Shown one piece after another: positions 22,141-33,428 of a stretch of 64,000 bases of DNA. Position numbers and translations under genes: made by a program. Position 1 is the stretch's first letter, and every line of letters starts with the position of its first letter. Under the pieces are notes generated by a model. It was not told where the DNA came from. It did not search any database and saw nothing but the letters and a program-made list of their open reading frames with translations. This DNA comes from Telopea speciosissima (lineage: Eukaryota; Streptophyta; Magnoliopsida; Proteales; Proteaceae), in contig NC_057918.1 of NCBI RefSeq assembly GCF_018873765.1, positions 13,090,862 to 13,154,861 of the forward strand. Reading direction: 5' to 3'.

Positions 22141-22770
22141 TAAGGGGAAGGTTGATGGATCAGAGGACATTTGATGCCAAGAATCTGAGATCGTTAGATC
22201 AGATCAGAGCTTCAAGCCTTCAATGACTTTATGAAGCTGTTCAGAGCTCTGATGAGATCTATCGATCACAGAAACTGGGCTTCTTGTTGAGCCTGTCGTG
22301 GTTTCTTCCTTTCTGTGCGGGAAAGATAGAATTGGAAAACATAGAAAATCTTGGCAAGGAAGGGAAAGGATGATATGATTTATTTAGATTAATTACAGTT
22401 ACCCAACTTAACTTACTTCTAGATTCTTTATAACCTTTTTTAATTTGCCAGCTCACCTCCGGTTTCATAGTGTGCAGTTGAATTATTTCCCACATAATGG
22501 GGTAATGATGGACCCCACCAAATCTAATAAATATTTTAAAAATCTTCTCCACATAATGTGTTCTTTGGGCCCAAGATAACTATCAAAATTATCTACTAAT
22601 ACTGCTGGACGATTGCAACTTGAATGGGGTTAACACATGAACAATTTTCTCCCTTGAACTGCATCATGTACAGACCTAAATATGTTTATTTTTTGAATCA
22701 TTTCATGATTTACCTGCTGCCTATTGAGAAATGTGTCTTTGTAGTTAGACTAAGATTAGGTTTCACAAGA
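22141..22770. repeat. Segmental duplication, unit 1 (partner 25404-26215)
   Basis: Collinear direct similarity to about 25500-26215 includes TGGTTTCTTCCTTTCTGT, ATCTTGGCAAGGAAGG, CTTCTAGATTCTTTATAACC / CTTCTAGATTCTTTATGACC and GCCTATTGAGAAATGTGT. With the WAT1 remnants at its left side, the duplicated block is about 0.8-1.0 kb. It was probably the 5' part of a WAT1-type gene, with both copies decayed. Confidence 0.65.
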
Positions 22771-25200
22771 ATTATATTGACGAGTAGAAAGTATGGGACT
22801 ACATCTCGTTCTAGTACTCACAACCCTTGAGGTCTTGAATTCTCAAGGTAAAGGAAAACCCTTATTCTAGTGGGGATGAATAGCAAACAAGGCACTCTTG
22901 TTCAAGATACTCTATTTCGTCAAAAATGACCATTATATAAAGAGGTTGGATTACAAAGAGAAAGAAAACCCAAATAAAACACGAAACAAACTAATGGGAA
23001 ACGGAACGATATCCGATCGTGCTCTGTTGCATATACCTACACCCAGACACCGTCGTACACAAAATGATCGCCCTGCCCCCATGGAAAGGTAGGGGTGTGC
23101 CAGTCATTTCACGCTTGGATGTGTCTGTGCACAACTACACATCACAACGCACGACCGGGTGGCATTCTTCCTCCCCAAACTAATATAGTAAAATTAAAAC
23201 ATGAAACTAAGATTTCTAAATCGGGAGCAAAATTTCGGAGGCCCAGTACAACCCTTAAACAATGAAATTTGACTGTAAAACTTTTGGTCCAAAGTTATGA
23301 CTCTCGTAATTTCACTCGAGTCAAAAGTTACGGTTCTCAGAAGTTACACTAGCAAATTAGTACGTTTGACGTATAGGGTGGGCTTCTACCGGTCCAATCG
23401 CTCCATAAATTCTTCAAAATTCTTCTCTAATCATTATCCTATATGATTGTATAAATTACTTAAATTTCTTACCAGATTTAGTAATGAAACATTATAAATG
23501 TAATTTGTATTTTACTTTTTAAGTCAAAGGGAAATTGATGGAAAGTAGAGTGAAATTTAATAACAAAAAATGGTATCATTTGGAATTAGTGACATAGTCA
23601 CATGGGGTAATTTCACTCGAGCAGGGGTAAGGTAGTCATTGCATGCGTGGTTGTGTTTGCGCTGCTCAGGCCACTAGGGCAGCTATGCCGTAGAAGATCT
23701 GGGTCCTTCATATTAGCCACATGTTTTTCTAAGATGGTCTACTTAATTGATCGCTAACCCCATATTGGCTCCCTCGTATTGAGGAGCATTGTCAAGTCAA
23801 CTGCCTTCCATCGATCAGAGCTTCATATTAGTTCATTCGCGCTAACTGTATTGGTTGTTAGGAGTAATCACATCCTTTTAAATATAAGAAAAAAATCCCA
23901 ACTATTCGTTACAATCTTCACCTTATTCGTAGATTTCCCCATTATTTTTGCAATGTAAGGTTTGTATCTAAAAGGAGATCGATCCGATCTTCAAAAGATT
24001 TGGGTGTTGCCCAACACCCGTTGGATTAAATTCCCAAGAACGTTGCTTTCGGACTTGGCTCTGGTGCAGCACGAAAACCACACCAAATACAAGAGGGGTT
24101 GGTCATTTCACTTGTGGGGCCCAGATGAGATCCACCTGTGAAATAACTACCTTACCCCTGATTTTGCTGTCGTTTAGTGATACTGCACCCGTGCAGCTCC
24201 CGCCACGGCAACATAAGATCTTTCTTCCGTGGCTTTCCTTCCCTTACAAGAGCCAACTTGTCTTCAAAAGGAGAAAACAAAAGTCCAGACTCCATAGAAA
24301 TCAGATCATAAAGTCAACCTGACTTCTTGTGGATCTTCTTAGTTTGAAAGGCCACATGGGATCCACTGGTCATCACAACTCGTCCACAGGTAGGGCCTAC
24401 TAAAGACGCATTTATGGCCATTTAGGATTGAGTTTTCCCCCAACAACCTATGAACATTCTCATCATCTTAGAGTTGGCAAACCCGATTGAAAAAACGAAT
24501 CTTATTAAGCTGTAGAAAAGAATAGAAATCACAAACAACAATCATACAATAAACATAAGGATTTACGTGGTTCAACAAGATTACCTACGTCCACAGTGAG
24601 ATGAGATTTGTTTCAATATCAATGGACAATAGGGTTACAACCACTCATCTTCATACATCTCTTAGATTTTCGTTACAGAGAAAGAATTCTCGCCATATAT
24701 TTATAGCGAACCCCTATATAGAAATTTTACCGAAATACCAATATAGTCCTCAAAAATTTTTCTTGGGGGCTGTTACTCTCGAATGCCCACATGACTCGCT
24801 GGTTCGCCAAAGAATACAATACATTGTACCCCCAACAAAACCCTCCTAAGTTTTAGTATTTTCCCTAAAATATCCTTCTATACCCTTTGTGTGCATTTGA
24901 AGCCACCTCGTAGACTAAATTCCCATTCACCGTGGCTGAAAAGAAACTTGGCCTTTTTTGTAATGTCTTAAAACTGTTGTCAAGATTCTCTAAATCTTTG
25001 TAACTGAAATTACAAAAAAGGCCAAGTTTCCACTACTGGTTCCTTTGATCTTCATTATACATTCACATCGTATCAAAATTGTAACGGTCTTCATTGTATC
25101 GTCCAATTGTTCCATCTATCTCTCCTTTGATCTCTTCAATATATAAAACCAACCACCACAGTAGCAGAAACTGCAAAACTGAATCGACACAGTAACTCTT
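22771..25200. other. TE-rich intergenic stretch
   Basis: No gene was recognised. It contains a degraded foldback of family A type at about 23005-23175 (CACCCAGACACCGTC.., core GATCGCCCTGCCCCCATG) and a family D half-element at about 23610-23695 (GAGCAGGGGTAAGGTAGTCATTGC). A related palindromic stretch lies at about 24055-24215 (GGTTGGTCATTTCACTTGTG). A segment at about 24555-24600 (TTACGTGGTTCAACAAGATT) resembles sequence at 14690 and is probably retroelement-derived. Confidence 0.45.
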
Positions 25201-25224
25201 TTAGTGGCCTAAAACTTATAAGGA

Positions 25225-25492
25225 TATCCCAAAAAAGAAAACCAACTACCTTAGCCATGCTTCTCAGAATAATCTCAGGCTTTTAATACACAGTACTTTC
25301 TTTAATGGCCCATCAAGAATTTAAGCAAAGCCCAAGAAGATTCAATATATAGGATCTTAATAGGTATATAGGACTTACCCCACCATAATAGTTTCCATGA
25401 TCAGAAATGTGATTCCGGCAGGGATCAGATTTAAAATGGCAGTACTTGCTATTGATGAAGACCTTCAAAATAGATAGATGTTATGGACATTT
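25225..25492 (-). pseudogene. WAT1-related transporter remnant, copy 2
   Basis: On the minus strand, 25379-25492 can be read as HNIYLF(stop)RSSSIAS then AILNLIPAGITFL, followed by a plausible donor (GTAAGTCC at 25378). This matches the same WAT1 segment as copy 1 and retains the N-L-I-P-A helix that copy 1 has lost. Further on, 25225-25290 reads EIILRSMAKVVG, like the next conserved WAT1 motif (A-K-V-[VL]-G). Stops and frame breaks make it non-functional. The second segment is a weaker match than the first. Confidence 0.6.
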
Positions 25493-26213
25493 TGATGCCC
25501 AAATTCTGAGATCATTTGCTCCGATCAGATCTTTATTAATTGTTTGTTGAGAAACAGACAGAGATAAAGATCTGATTGAAGCCAAATGATCTGAGAAATT
25601 GGGCTTGTAGAGCCTCTGTTCTTGGTTTCTTCCTTTCTGTACTTTGCGGGAAAGTTATTAGAATTTGGAAGACTTGATCCAAAATCTAAATCTTGGCAAG
25701 GAAGGAATGATCATATTATCTGAGTGGAGGAGATTTGGATGTTATGATTTATTTAGGTATTTAATTAATTAATTCTACCTTAATTTCCGTTACAATATTA
25801 TCCCACACAAATCCTTCATGCCCCTTAATTTACGGCTACCCAACAACTAATTACTTCTAGATTCTTTATGACCTCTTTAATTTGCCAGCCCATCTTCTTG
25901 AAAGCTTAGAATCAGTTCCTAGGGCCCACCATAAGTCCATAACTATCAAAATCATCTACTAATATTGATGGCTACTTTTGAAGCATAATAAGCTTAAACA
26001 ATGGGCTTAAACATGACCAATATATGGGCCCAAATATGGGCCTGAACAGTACCGTGACAACTGCTCAAGTGAAACAGTAACATGTGAAAAGGTAACACAT
26101 GAACAATTTTCTCCCTTAAGCTGCATGACGTACAGATCTAAATATGTTTATTTTTGGATTATTTCATGACTTACCACTGCCTATTGAGAAATGTGTTTTT
26201 TTTAGTCAGATCA
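25493..26213. repeat. Segmental duplication, unit 2
   Basis: Direct repeat of 22141-22770 (see that entry for shared landmarks). It is slightly longer because of small insertions, for example a GATCTGA-containing inverted stretch at 25515-25600. Confidence 0.6.
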
Positions 26214-26327
26214 AGGCTGCGTTTGGTATACATTCTAGGTTGAATGTGCATTCTTAGATGATAAAAATAGTTCTTTTTGTCATTCGAAAATGCGAAATCG
26301 ACAAAGAATGCATACCAAACATAGCCC
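26214..26327. mobile_element. Short MITE with GG(C/G)T..GTTTGGTAT ends
   Basis: The left end GGCTGCGTTTGGTATACATTC and the complement of the right end, GGCTATGTTTGGTATGCATTC, form inverted repeats of about 21 bp around a 70-bp AT-rich centre. Non-coding. The duplication was not resolved, so the superfamily is left open (Tourist- or hAT-like). Confidence 0.7.
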
Positions 26328-26989
26328 AACAAGATTAGACTTCACAAGAGCTATTATAATTTTGTATGAGAGAATTCAAATTTATATATTTACCCAAAAA
26401 AAAAATTTATATGATGGTTAATGGAAAGGAAAACCTGGGGAAAGTTGTATTGGGGGATTTTAGACTTCACCAAGTTATTCATAGAATGGATATATGTGTT
26501 AATGATCGTAAGGTCCAACAGATACCTTCCAAAAGATTCCTATATGCGTAGAGAGGGGGGACAAGACACTATAAACTCTCATATATGTCCATGCATGTGT
26601 ATACTCTAAATTATACAATATACTCTTTCGACTCTGACTAGGAATAGAGGATTTAGATTAAATAAAAGAGGAAAGGATTCATGCATAGTCGACTATGTAT
26701 CATCGACGACTTCATATTATAGGGGGAGGGTGGTTTTGGTATTTCAAGGGGAGCGATGTTCAAATGCAAGGGTTTCTAAATATGACTGTGCACCATGTAC
26801 AACCTTTTACCTAAATAAAATGTAAAAATGGATAAAATCTATCTAACTGCCCAATGATTTTTCAATTTTAACTATAACTATAACTACAATAGTTTTTTAA
26901 CTAAAGCTACTAGGGGAGAAGGCCTCTTGGGGGGCATGCACTCTATTGGCAAGCCACCGCCCAACGGAGCAAGCACTTGCTCACGATAA

Positions 26990-27247
26990 CCATGGTTTTA
27001 GTGCACAGTTTCGGAATGGGTATCGGCAACACGTAAATTCGATATGATATCAATACGGTATCAGATTGGATCGGTTGTATCGGACAAAAGTACCCTTAAA
27101 ATTCATTAAAAAATAAGTTTTCTGACCATTTTACCCCTTGTCCATACCGTGTTACCAATACGGTATTGACACGGTATCGGTATCGATGACTAACAAAATC
27201 GATACGTATCGCTTGATACAGACGATACGATACCGATACATAGAACA
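26990..27247 (-). mobile_element. Family I MITE, reverse orientation
   Basis: It starts CCATGGTTTTAGTGCACAGT and ends with TACGATACCGATACATAGAA. In between it carries the family motifs TGACCATTTTACCCCTTGTC and GACACGGTATCGGTATCGAT. These are the complement of the plus-strand copies at 33.2 and 36.0 kb. Confidence 0.65.
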
Positions 27248-27265
27248 ATGACAATAACTAATGGG

Positions 27266-27400
27266 AAAATGAACATTGCTTGGTCACGTGCCCCTACATC
27301 CAGACACAAGGGGTGGTGAAATGATCACCCCACCTCCATGTTGAATGTCTGGACACACACTCCCATTATCCCACAAGACCAAGTAACATTCTCTCCCATA
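27266..27400. mobile_element. Foldback element related to family A
   Basis: The arms contain GAACATTGCTTGGTCACGTG and CATCCAGACACAAGGGGTGG. Toward the right they are complemented by CACCTCCATGTTGAATGTCTGG and ACAAGACCAAGTAACATTCTC. The central GTGAAATGATCACCCC motif is shared with other members. Confidence 0.6.
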
Positions 27401-27599
27401 ACTCATTTATGTTGTGATTTTGTAAACATCACTTTCCATTGTTACATGGATAAGTATCCTTATTTGAAACATCATCTTCCATTGTTACATGAATAATTGC
27501 AAAAAAAAAAACCTTCATCATGCGGTGAAAGTTCATCATACCATTTGAAGATTACAAACCCCTATGGGAAATCTTGTGGTGCCTTGTAATTAGGCTTTA

Positions 27600-27660
27600 A
27601 GAGTTCGACACGTGGAAGATGCGACATCCAATGGTACCGAGATCGAGAAAGAAGGAAAAA
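27600..27660. repeat. Family F repeat
   Basis: GAGTTCGACACGTGGAAGAT, CGACATCCAA and CCGAG.TC.AGAAAGAA recur at about 53007-53065. The second copy is followed by a different tail. Its origin is unknown. Confidence 0.55.
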
Positions 27661-27820
27661 AAAAACTGGATCAATCGATGAAAGATCTTCCACAAGATCA
27701 AGGAATTGTATAGGATTTTAATCCCTTCCCTCCCTCCCACGTGGCCATGCCCATCGGTAGCCCTGTCGTCTCATCCATTTACCGTACTTGTCGTGGCATA
27801 AGGAAAACTCGATTCTAATG

Positions 27821-27990
27821 GGAAGTAGTTTTCTATCATAGAGTGTGGCCTACGCCAACACTCCCATGTGTCCATCTCTCTCCTCCTCTAAACAAGAGGC
27901 AGAAGTGTTTTTTCAAATAGAAAAGAGAGAAAGACTCATGGGAGTGCTAGCATCGGCCACATTCGCGGAGAGAAAACTTTCTCCCAAAAT
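27821..27990. mobile_element. Foldback MITE, family B, copy 2
   Basis: GGAAGTAGTTTTCTATCATA, then GTGTGGCCTACGCCAACACT and CCATGTGTCCATCTCTCTCC, with the complementary right arm CTCATGGGAGTGCTAGCATC GGCCACATTC. It abuts the family C element at 28000. Confidence 0.7.
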
Positions 27991-27999
27991 TGGTAGCTC

Positions 28000-28147
28000 G
28001 TCGCCAGGGAGGCATGCGCCTAGGGTGCTGGGGCATCCAGTGGTTGAGCTGTACCGCACACATCTCGATGCACACCTAGAGATATGAGCGGCACAGCCCA
28101 ACGGCTGGCAGCGCCTGGGCGTTCCCTGCTCCTTCGAGACGATCCTG
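28000..28147. mobile_element. Foldback MITE, family C
   Basis: The left arm CGTCGCCAGGGAGGCATGCG .. GGGTGCTGGGGCATCCAGTG GTTGAGCTGTACCGCACACA is complemented by GAGCGGCACAGCCCAACGGC TGGCAGCGCC and CCTTCGAGACGATC. About 70-bp arms. It lies 400 bp upstream of the PPR gene. Confidence 0.7.
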
Positions 28148-28552
28148 ATCTTCAAAAGTTCAAAGCAATCAGAGAATTCGAAGAACCTGATAGCCCGTTG
28201 AAGCTCTTGGTCTTGAAGATCGTCGATGAAGTGACGTACAGGGAGTGCGTTTTGAAAACGTAAGCATTCGGATTATCCACAATCACAATCCCTACTCAAA
28301 TCCTTCACAAACTTCCCCTCCATCTCCTTGCAAGAATCCCTGTAGAGTCGATGATGAGATATCAAACCCTGTTGGCGGCCCAATATGCCACATCATTTGG
28401 GAGTTGGTACATGGTGGTTAGTGTTGGTGGTTATCCAACTTCAGGATAACTCCCCATTTCTTACTCTTAAACTTAGCGTTACTTTCTACCAAAAAAAAAA
28501 AAAAAAAAACTTAACGTCACTGTAGAGAGTTCCTACTCACTCTCTGTGTTTC

Positions 28553-30394
28553 ATGTCTCACTCTCACATGACCTTAGCAGCTGTAGATACATTTTTAATG
28601 TCCACGGCCATTCGAACTCCCACATGGGTTTCAAGACGAAGATTGTTTGAACAAAAGCTCGCGGAGCTTCAAAACTGCTCGAACCTCAGAGAACTGAAGC
28701 AAATTCAAGCCCAAATCTTCAAAGCCAATCTCCATCAAGATCCTTTTGTGACCCCAAAACTTATTACTGCGTTTTCTCGGTGTCGCCAAATGGTATTAGC
28801 AATGAACGTATTCAATCAAATTCAGGAACCAAATATAATTGTTTACAATACTCTCATTAGAGCCTACACCCAAAACTCCCAGCCCTCTTTAGCCTTCTCC
28901 ATCTTCTTCGACATGCAGAAGAGCGGCGTGAGCCCTGACAATTTCACCTACCCGTTTCTTCTCAAGGCCTGTTCTGGCCAATTTGCTTTTCGCCAAGTCC
29001 AGATGATCCATTCTCTTATTGAGAAATTTGGCTTCTATGCCGATATCTTCGTACCTAATTCGCTGATTGATACTTACTCAAAGTGCGGGGCCTGCGGTGT
29101 GGCTTCTGCGAGGATTTTGTTTGCAGCAATGGAAGATCGAGATGTAGTTTCCTGGAACTCCATGACTGCTGCGCTGGTAAGATCCGGTGACATGAGTGAA
29201 GCTCGCCGGCTATTCGATGAAATGCCTAACAAAGATACTGTCAGTTGGAATACCGTCATTGATGGGTATGTTAAGGCTGGAGAAATGAACACTGCCTTCG
29301 AGTTGTTTGAGAACATGCCTGAAAGAAATGTGGTCTCTTGGTCCACAATGATATCGGGTTACAGCAAAGCCGGGGACATGGACATGGCAAGGCTGTTGTT
29401 TGATAAGATGCCGGTCAAGAATTTGGTTGCCTGGACTGTCATAATATCTGGGTACGCTGCGAAAGGACTTGCTAAGGAGGCATTTAGACTGTACAATGAA
29501 ATGGAGATTGCTGGATTCAAGCCTGACGATGGTACTTTAATTAGTGTCTTGGCTGCTTGTGCTGAATCTGGTTTGTATAGTTTGGGTAAGAGGGTTCATA
29601 TCTCTATTGAGAGGAGTAGACTGATATGTAGTACTCAAGTGTGCAATGCGTTGATTGATATGTATGCCAAATGTGGGAACCTACGCAAAGCATTTAGAGT
29701 TTTTGAAGGGATGGTTGAAAGGGATGTTGTGTCTTGGAATGCTATTATCCAAGGACTGGCTATGCATGGGCTTAGTGGGAGAGCTCTCCAGGTCTTCTCC
29801 AGGATGAAACAAGAAGGTTTTGTACCTGATGGAGTCACCTTCATTGGTGTGTTGTGTGCTTGTACCCATGCAGGTTTTGTCGACCGGGGCCGACATTACT
29901 TCTCTACAATGGAGGAAGATTATGGTGTTGTTCCCCAAATTGAGCATTACGGTTGCATGATTGACCTTCTTGGACGTGGGGGTCATTTGGAGGAAGCATT
30001 TGAGTTTGTCAAGAACATGCCTGTGGAGCCAAATGCAATCATCTGGGGCACCCTTTTGGTTGCATGCCGAATGCATAACAATGTGGGACTTGCAGAAGAG
30101 GTAGTTGAACATCTTGTAAAGTTTGCACCCTCAGATGCAGGGAACTATGCAGTCTTGTCTAATATATATGCAGCAGCAGGCCACTGGGGCGATGTTGCTA
30201 AGGTGAGGTTGCAAATGAAAAATACAGGATCCCGAAAGCCACCTGGAGCTAGTTATATTGAGGTGGATGATGAGGTTCATGAATTTACTGTGCAAGATAG
30301 ATCACACCCTGAGGCAGAAAGGATATATAAGATGATAGACAGATTGGGTCAGCATCTTAAGCAAGTGGGCTATGTACCTAAGGAACATTTCTAA
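28553..30394 (+). CDS. Pentatricopeptide repeat protein, PLS class, E subgroup (613 aa)
   Basis: A single uninterrupted 613-residue frame starts at ATG 28553. PPR proteins of this class bind organellar RNA and act mainly in C-to-U editing or processing in plastids or mitochondria. Repeats run from about residue 70 to 510. Examples are PNIIVYNTLIRAYTQNSQPS, VVSWNSMTAALVRSGDMSEA, TVSWNTVIDGYVKAGEMNTA, VVSWSTMISGYSKAGDMDMA, VSWNAIIQGLAMHGLSGRAL and PQIEHYGCMIDLLGRGGHLE. The C-terminus carries E/E+ motifs (GNYAVLSNIYAAAGHWGDVA, KPPGASYIEVDDEVHEF) and ends GYVPKEHF, with no DYW deaminase domain. Editing would therefore need a partner supplying that domain. Organisation and length resemble Arabidopsis At3g29230 (PCMP-E27 type). 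The N-terminal stretch rich in Ser, Thr and Arg could be a targeting peptide; the organelle is not decided. Intronless, as usual for the family. Confidence 0.95.
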   Translation: MSHSHMTLAAVDTFLMSTAIRTPTWVSRRRLFEQKLAELQNCSNLRELKQIQAQIFKANLHQDPFVTPKLITAFSRCRQMVLAMNVFNQIQEPNIIVYNTLIRAYTQNSQPSLAFSIFFDMQKSGVSPDNFTYPFLLKACSGQFAFRQVQMIHSLIEKFGFYADIFVPNSLIDTYSKCGACGVASARILFAAMEDRDVVSWNSMTAALVRSGDMSEARRLFDEMPNKDTVSWNTVIDGYVKAGEMNTAFELFENMPERNVVSWSTMISGYSKAGDMDMARLLFDKMPVKNLVAWTVIISGYAAKGLAKEAFRLYNEMEIAGFKPDDGTLISVLAACAESGLYSLGKRVHISIERSRLICSTQVCNALIDMYAKCGNLRKAFRVFEGMVERDVVSWNAIIQGLAMHGLSGRALQVFSRMKQEGFVPDGVTFIGVLCACTHAGFVDRGRHYFSTMEEDYGVVPQIEHYGCMIDLLGRGGHLEEAFEFVKNMPVEPNAIIWGTLLVACRMHNNVGLAEEVVEHLVKFAPSDAGNYAVLSNIYAAAGHWGDVAKVRLQMKNTGSRKPPGASYIEVDDEVHEFTVQDRSHPEAERIYKMIDRLGQHLKQVGYVPKEHF

Positions 30395-32865
30395 ATTGTG
30401 ACATGAAAACCCATTTGATGGTGTCGAGTTGCGGATCTAAAATCAGAGCAGCATTTCGAAGTAAAGCCTGCAGTGAACCTTGCCTACTGGAGGGCAGAGG
30501 AGATGGGAGCAGTTAAAACAGATACCTCTTTTTATAACTGTACACGACCAAGGCATTCATTAATGGAAAAAGAAAAAGAAAAATGTACCCCACCAAGTTG
30601 TATGAAATTGTCTGTTTATAATGGGCAATATAATTAGAGGACATTCAACACATCAATAGAACTGATTCTTCACAGTTTAAGTTGTTAAGCCATGGTCCAT
30701 ACTGTGATTATTGATGGGGAAGATTGGGAACCTTCAATTAACATTTGCAATTTTCAGAGTCCTGTTTCTCAGTTCGTTTCCTCCAACTTCTATGGCCACT
30801 TGACTTCATTGGATCCTGAATCTTGATACACCGATTTCAGATCATCAATGGATTGCATGGAGGTAGCTGGATATATGGATGAACTGTGAAGGTTTAAAGC
30901 CAAGGTATTAGGGAAGAACAAGGATTGAGAATGGAATTTTGTCAAGACAATCTCAGAATGCCATCAATAGAATATGGTTTGGGTCGCATTAACCTTTAGC
31001 CATCATCGCTAGTTAGCCGGGCTTGCCCTATGGCACAGACAAGAAGAGTTCATGTTGAGAGGATCCACTCTTTCTCCTTTGGGGACAGAGAGGTAGATGA
31101 CAGGAGATTACTGATGCATGCCTTCTTTGACCATCCTGTTAAGTATTCATTCCTCAAACCTAAGGGGAAGGCTGCCCAAACCCTTTTGACCAAATCACAA
31201 GAGAAATTGCATGTAAGCTAAATTTGGTTCCTCTCTTACACACCGGGCATACTAAATTCTACTCTTTGGCAAAACAGGGAGCCGTGTTTGGGTGAGTAAA
31301 GCATCCAGAAGGCATTTCCATTGAAAAACCATGAATTTTGGTATAATTGGGAGTTTCCATATTTTCTTACCAAGGGAAACATATCACTCCAGGACTCCAA
31401 CACACCTCTTTCAGGCAGGAAAGCAGCAGAGTAGGTTTCTTTTTGCGACTGCTAACTTAATGTATGTAAAGTTTTGAATCTGTATATTTTCCACTTGGCA
31501 GCTTCATTGTATAATTTTCAAACAATCCACCTGATCAAGAAAAGGATAGATCTGCTGTACAGGGGTTCCTTTCCAACATGGAAGGGGCTTTCAGGGCTCA
31601 TTTGCCGTAGGCTGGTTGCTCAGAGGAGGAGCTGGAGAATGCTAGTGAAGTGAGCTATTTTACGTTGTTTATTTCTATTATGTCTCTTTCTATGAGGACA
31701 TTGAGGTATCCAACTTGTCTCTCTCTCAGTATCAAAGGCCTCTCTATCCAGTAGATTATCAAGCAATGCTTTCTTGTTTCAGTTATAAGGTGCAACTTCT
31801 TTACTGTCTATAATTTCCCCCCCCCCCCCTTTTGGGTTCAAGAAATTGCCTGGGAATGTGTGCGCCCCAGATAAAATCACTAGCTCTAACACTCACTTAC
31901 AACCAAGTAAACAGAAAACAGGAACTATACTATAACTTCCTAGCTCTCAGAAAATAGAAATCGGAATAGGAACCCTTAGTTACAATAGAAAATAGAAAAG
32001 AAGGCTTATTATGCCTGCTCTGTTGAACACATTGGCCTGCTGCTTCATCGTTCTTCTCGGTTATTTGCAATCTTTCTTTGTTGCTCAACATTCAGCTCCA
32101 TACAACATGGCATAACCACAATTTTGGTTGTAGAAGTGCACTGCAATCTTCCTCTTAAAAAGAGTAATATTAGTTTCCACAGCCCTAGCTGGTATGTCCA
32201 TTTCTGGCATAATCACATAGTATCTTAGGAGACGAATGCAGGTTGGAATCTAAGTTTTGAAAATTTTATCATCATATAAATTTTTTCACTGCAAGTTATC
32301 TTATAAATGCAAATGGAAATTAGGAAATAAAAGTAGTTTGTTGTTGCCCATGCACCTTAGTGAATACAATCTGGCTGGGTGTAAATGGTGCCTCTCCTAT
32401 GTACCATTGATTTAATATATTAAACATATACATATTTAGGTAAAACACAACCAAGCCCAGCTCCCCTTGAGCCAGCCAGGGCCGGGCCTGTGGTGAAATA
32501 TTTCAGCCTAACCATGGGCTAGGCTAAGCTTAGGACGAGCCCTGAGAATCCTGGGCTGGGCCCCGGTTTCAAATACACGGCCTGGTCACCCCCATTGTAA
32601 AATATTATTCTGTATGAAATCTTGGCTTCATGTAAGAATCCGCAACCCACATGAACCTTAAAAGTCTGAGGCCCATGAGAACCTAGAATCTTGTATTGGT
32701 GGTCTCAACTCTCTAGAGGGAGGGCCGGAGAAAAAAAGGACGGGGGAGGAAGAGGAGGGAATTACGAAGGGAAGAAGCGAACTCAGAACCTCTACTTGTT
32801 GAGGCATGAGTTTACTCTAGTATACTTGTTGTTTAGAATATGATTCAAAATAATGCATATTTATC
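30395..32865. other. Intergenic region after the PPR gene
   Basis: The first few hundred bases should include the PPR 3' UTR. An ATG frame at 31030-31221 (63 codons) is unrecognised and has no supporting context. A poly-C run lies at about 31817-31831. About 32440-32600 is GGCC-rich sequence (GCCAGGGCCGGGCC, CTGGGCTGGGCCC) related to the family K hAT MITE at 20277. No other gene was seen. Confidence 0.4.
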
Positions 32866-32975
32866 TTTTGGCCAAATGCTCTTTTGTGCCCGGTGCGCAG
32901 GCTATGCCCAGACACATGAGGGTGGGTGAAATGACCATCCTGCCCCCATGTGTCTGGGCGGCACAGAGAACATCG
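32866..32975. mobile_element. Foldback MITE, family A, shortened right arm
   Basis: CCGGTGCGCAGGCTATGCCC AGACACATG and the core GGGTGAAATGACCATCCTGC are followed by CCCATGTGTCTGGGCGGCAC AGAGAACATC. The right arm lacks the GCGCAGCCTGCG block present in the full copies. Confidence 0.65.
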
Positions 32976-33182
32976 ACCCTTATCTTTCATTGAAAAGTCA
33001 ACAGAAGAGATGTTCATCAATGAGATGCTTTACTCTTTTTTTTTTGGTAGAAGAGATGCCTTGCTCTTAAGGGTAAGGGTTTTTGGTACTTGGACCCACA
33101 AAATATATTTGATTTCGCATCAATCCAAGCATGGGTTATCGGGTGATATCAATGTATTAGGTTTCAGAGTGCCCAATGGCCA

Positions 33183-33428
33183 TCATGGTTCTAAGTATCG
33201 GTAATGTATTGGGCAATCCATATCGATTTTGCACTTGTCGATCTCGATATCGTATCGATGACGCAACACGGACAAGAGGTAAAACGGTCAAAAAACTTAT
33301 TTTTAAAAGAAGATCAGGGGCAAATTTATCTGATACAACCGATCCTTGCCCATGTCAATTCAATATCATATCGGTTTCTGAGTTGCCCGATACCCGTTGC
33401 GACACCCTACACTAAAACCATGATGGCC
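33183..33428 (+). mobile_element. Family I MITE
   Basis: The left end ATCATGGTTCTAAGTATCGGT and the complement of the right end, ATCATGGTTTTAGTGTAGGG, form inverted ends. The interior has AGGTAAAACGGTCAAAAAAC, TTTTTAAAAGAAGATCAGGG and several ATCGTATCGATGA-like blocks. Both flanks read GGCC, so the end or the duplication may extend a few bases. Confidence 0.7.

Noticed and set aside
24540-24720. Possible LTR with TTACGTGGTTCAACAAG motif
   Set aside because: It resembles sequence at 14690 and is probably retroelement-derived. No ends, duplications or coding parts could be defined.
29681-30112. 143-residue minus-strand frame within the PPR gene
   Set aside because: Antisense shadow of the PPR repeats with no start context or family match.
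31030-31221. Small ATG frame downstream of the PPR gene
   Set aside because: Sixty-three codons with no recognised motif, splice signals or promoter. A chance frame in the intergenic or 3' region is more likely.
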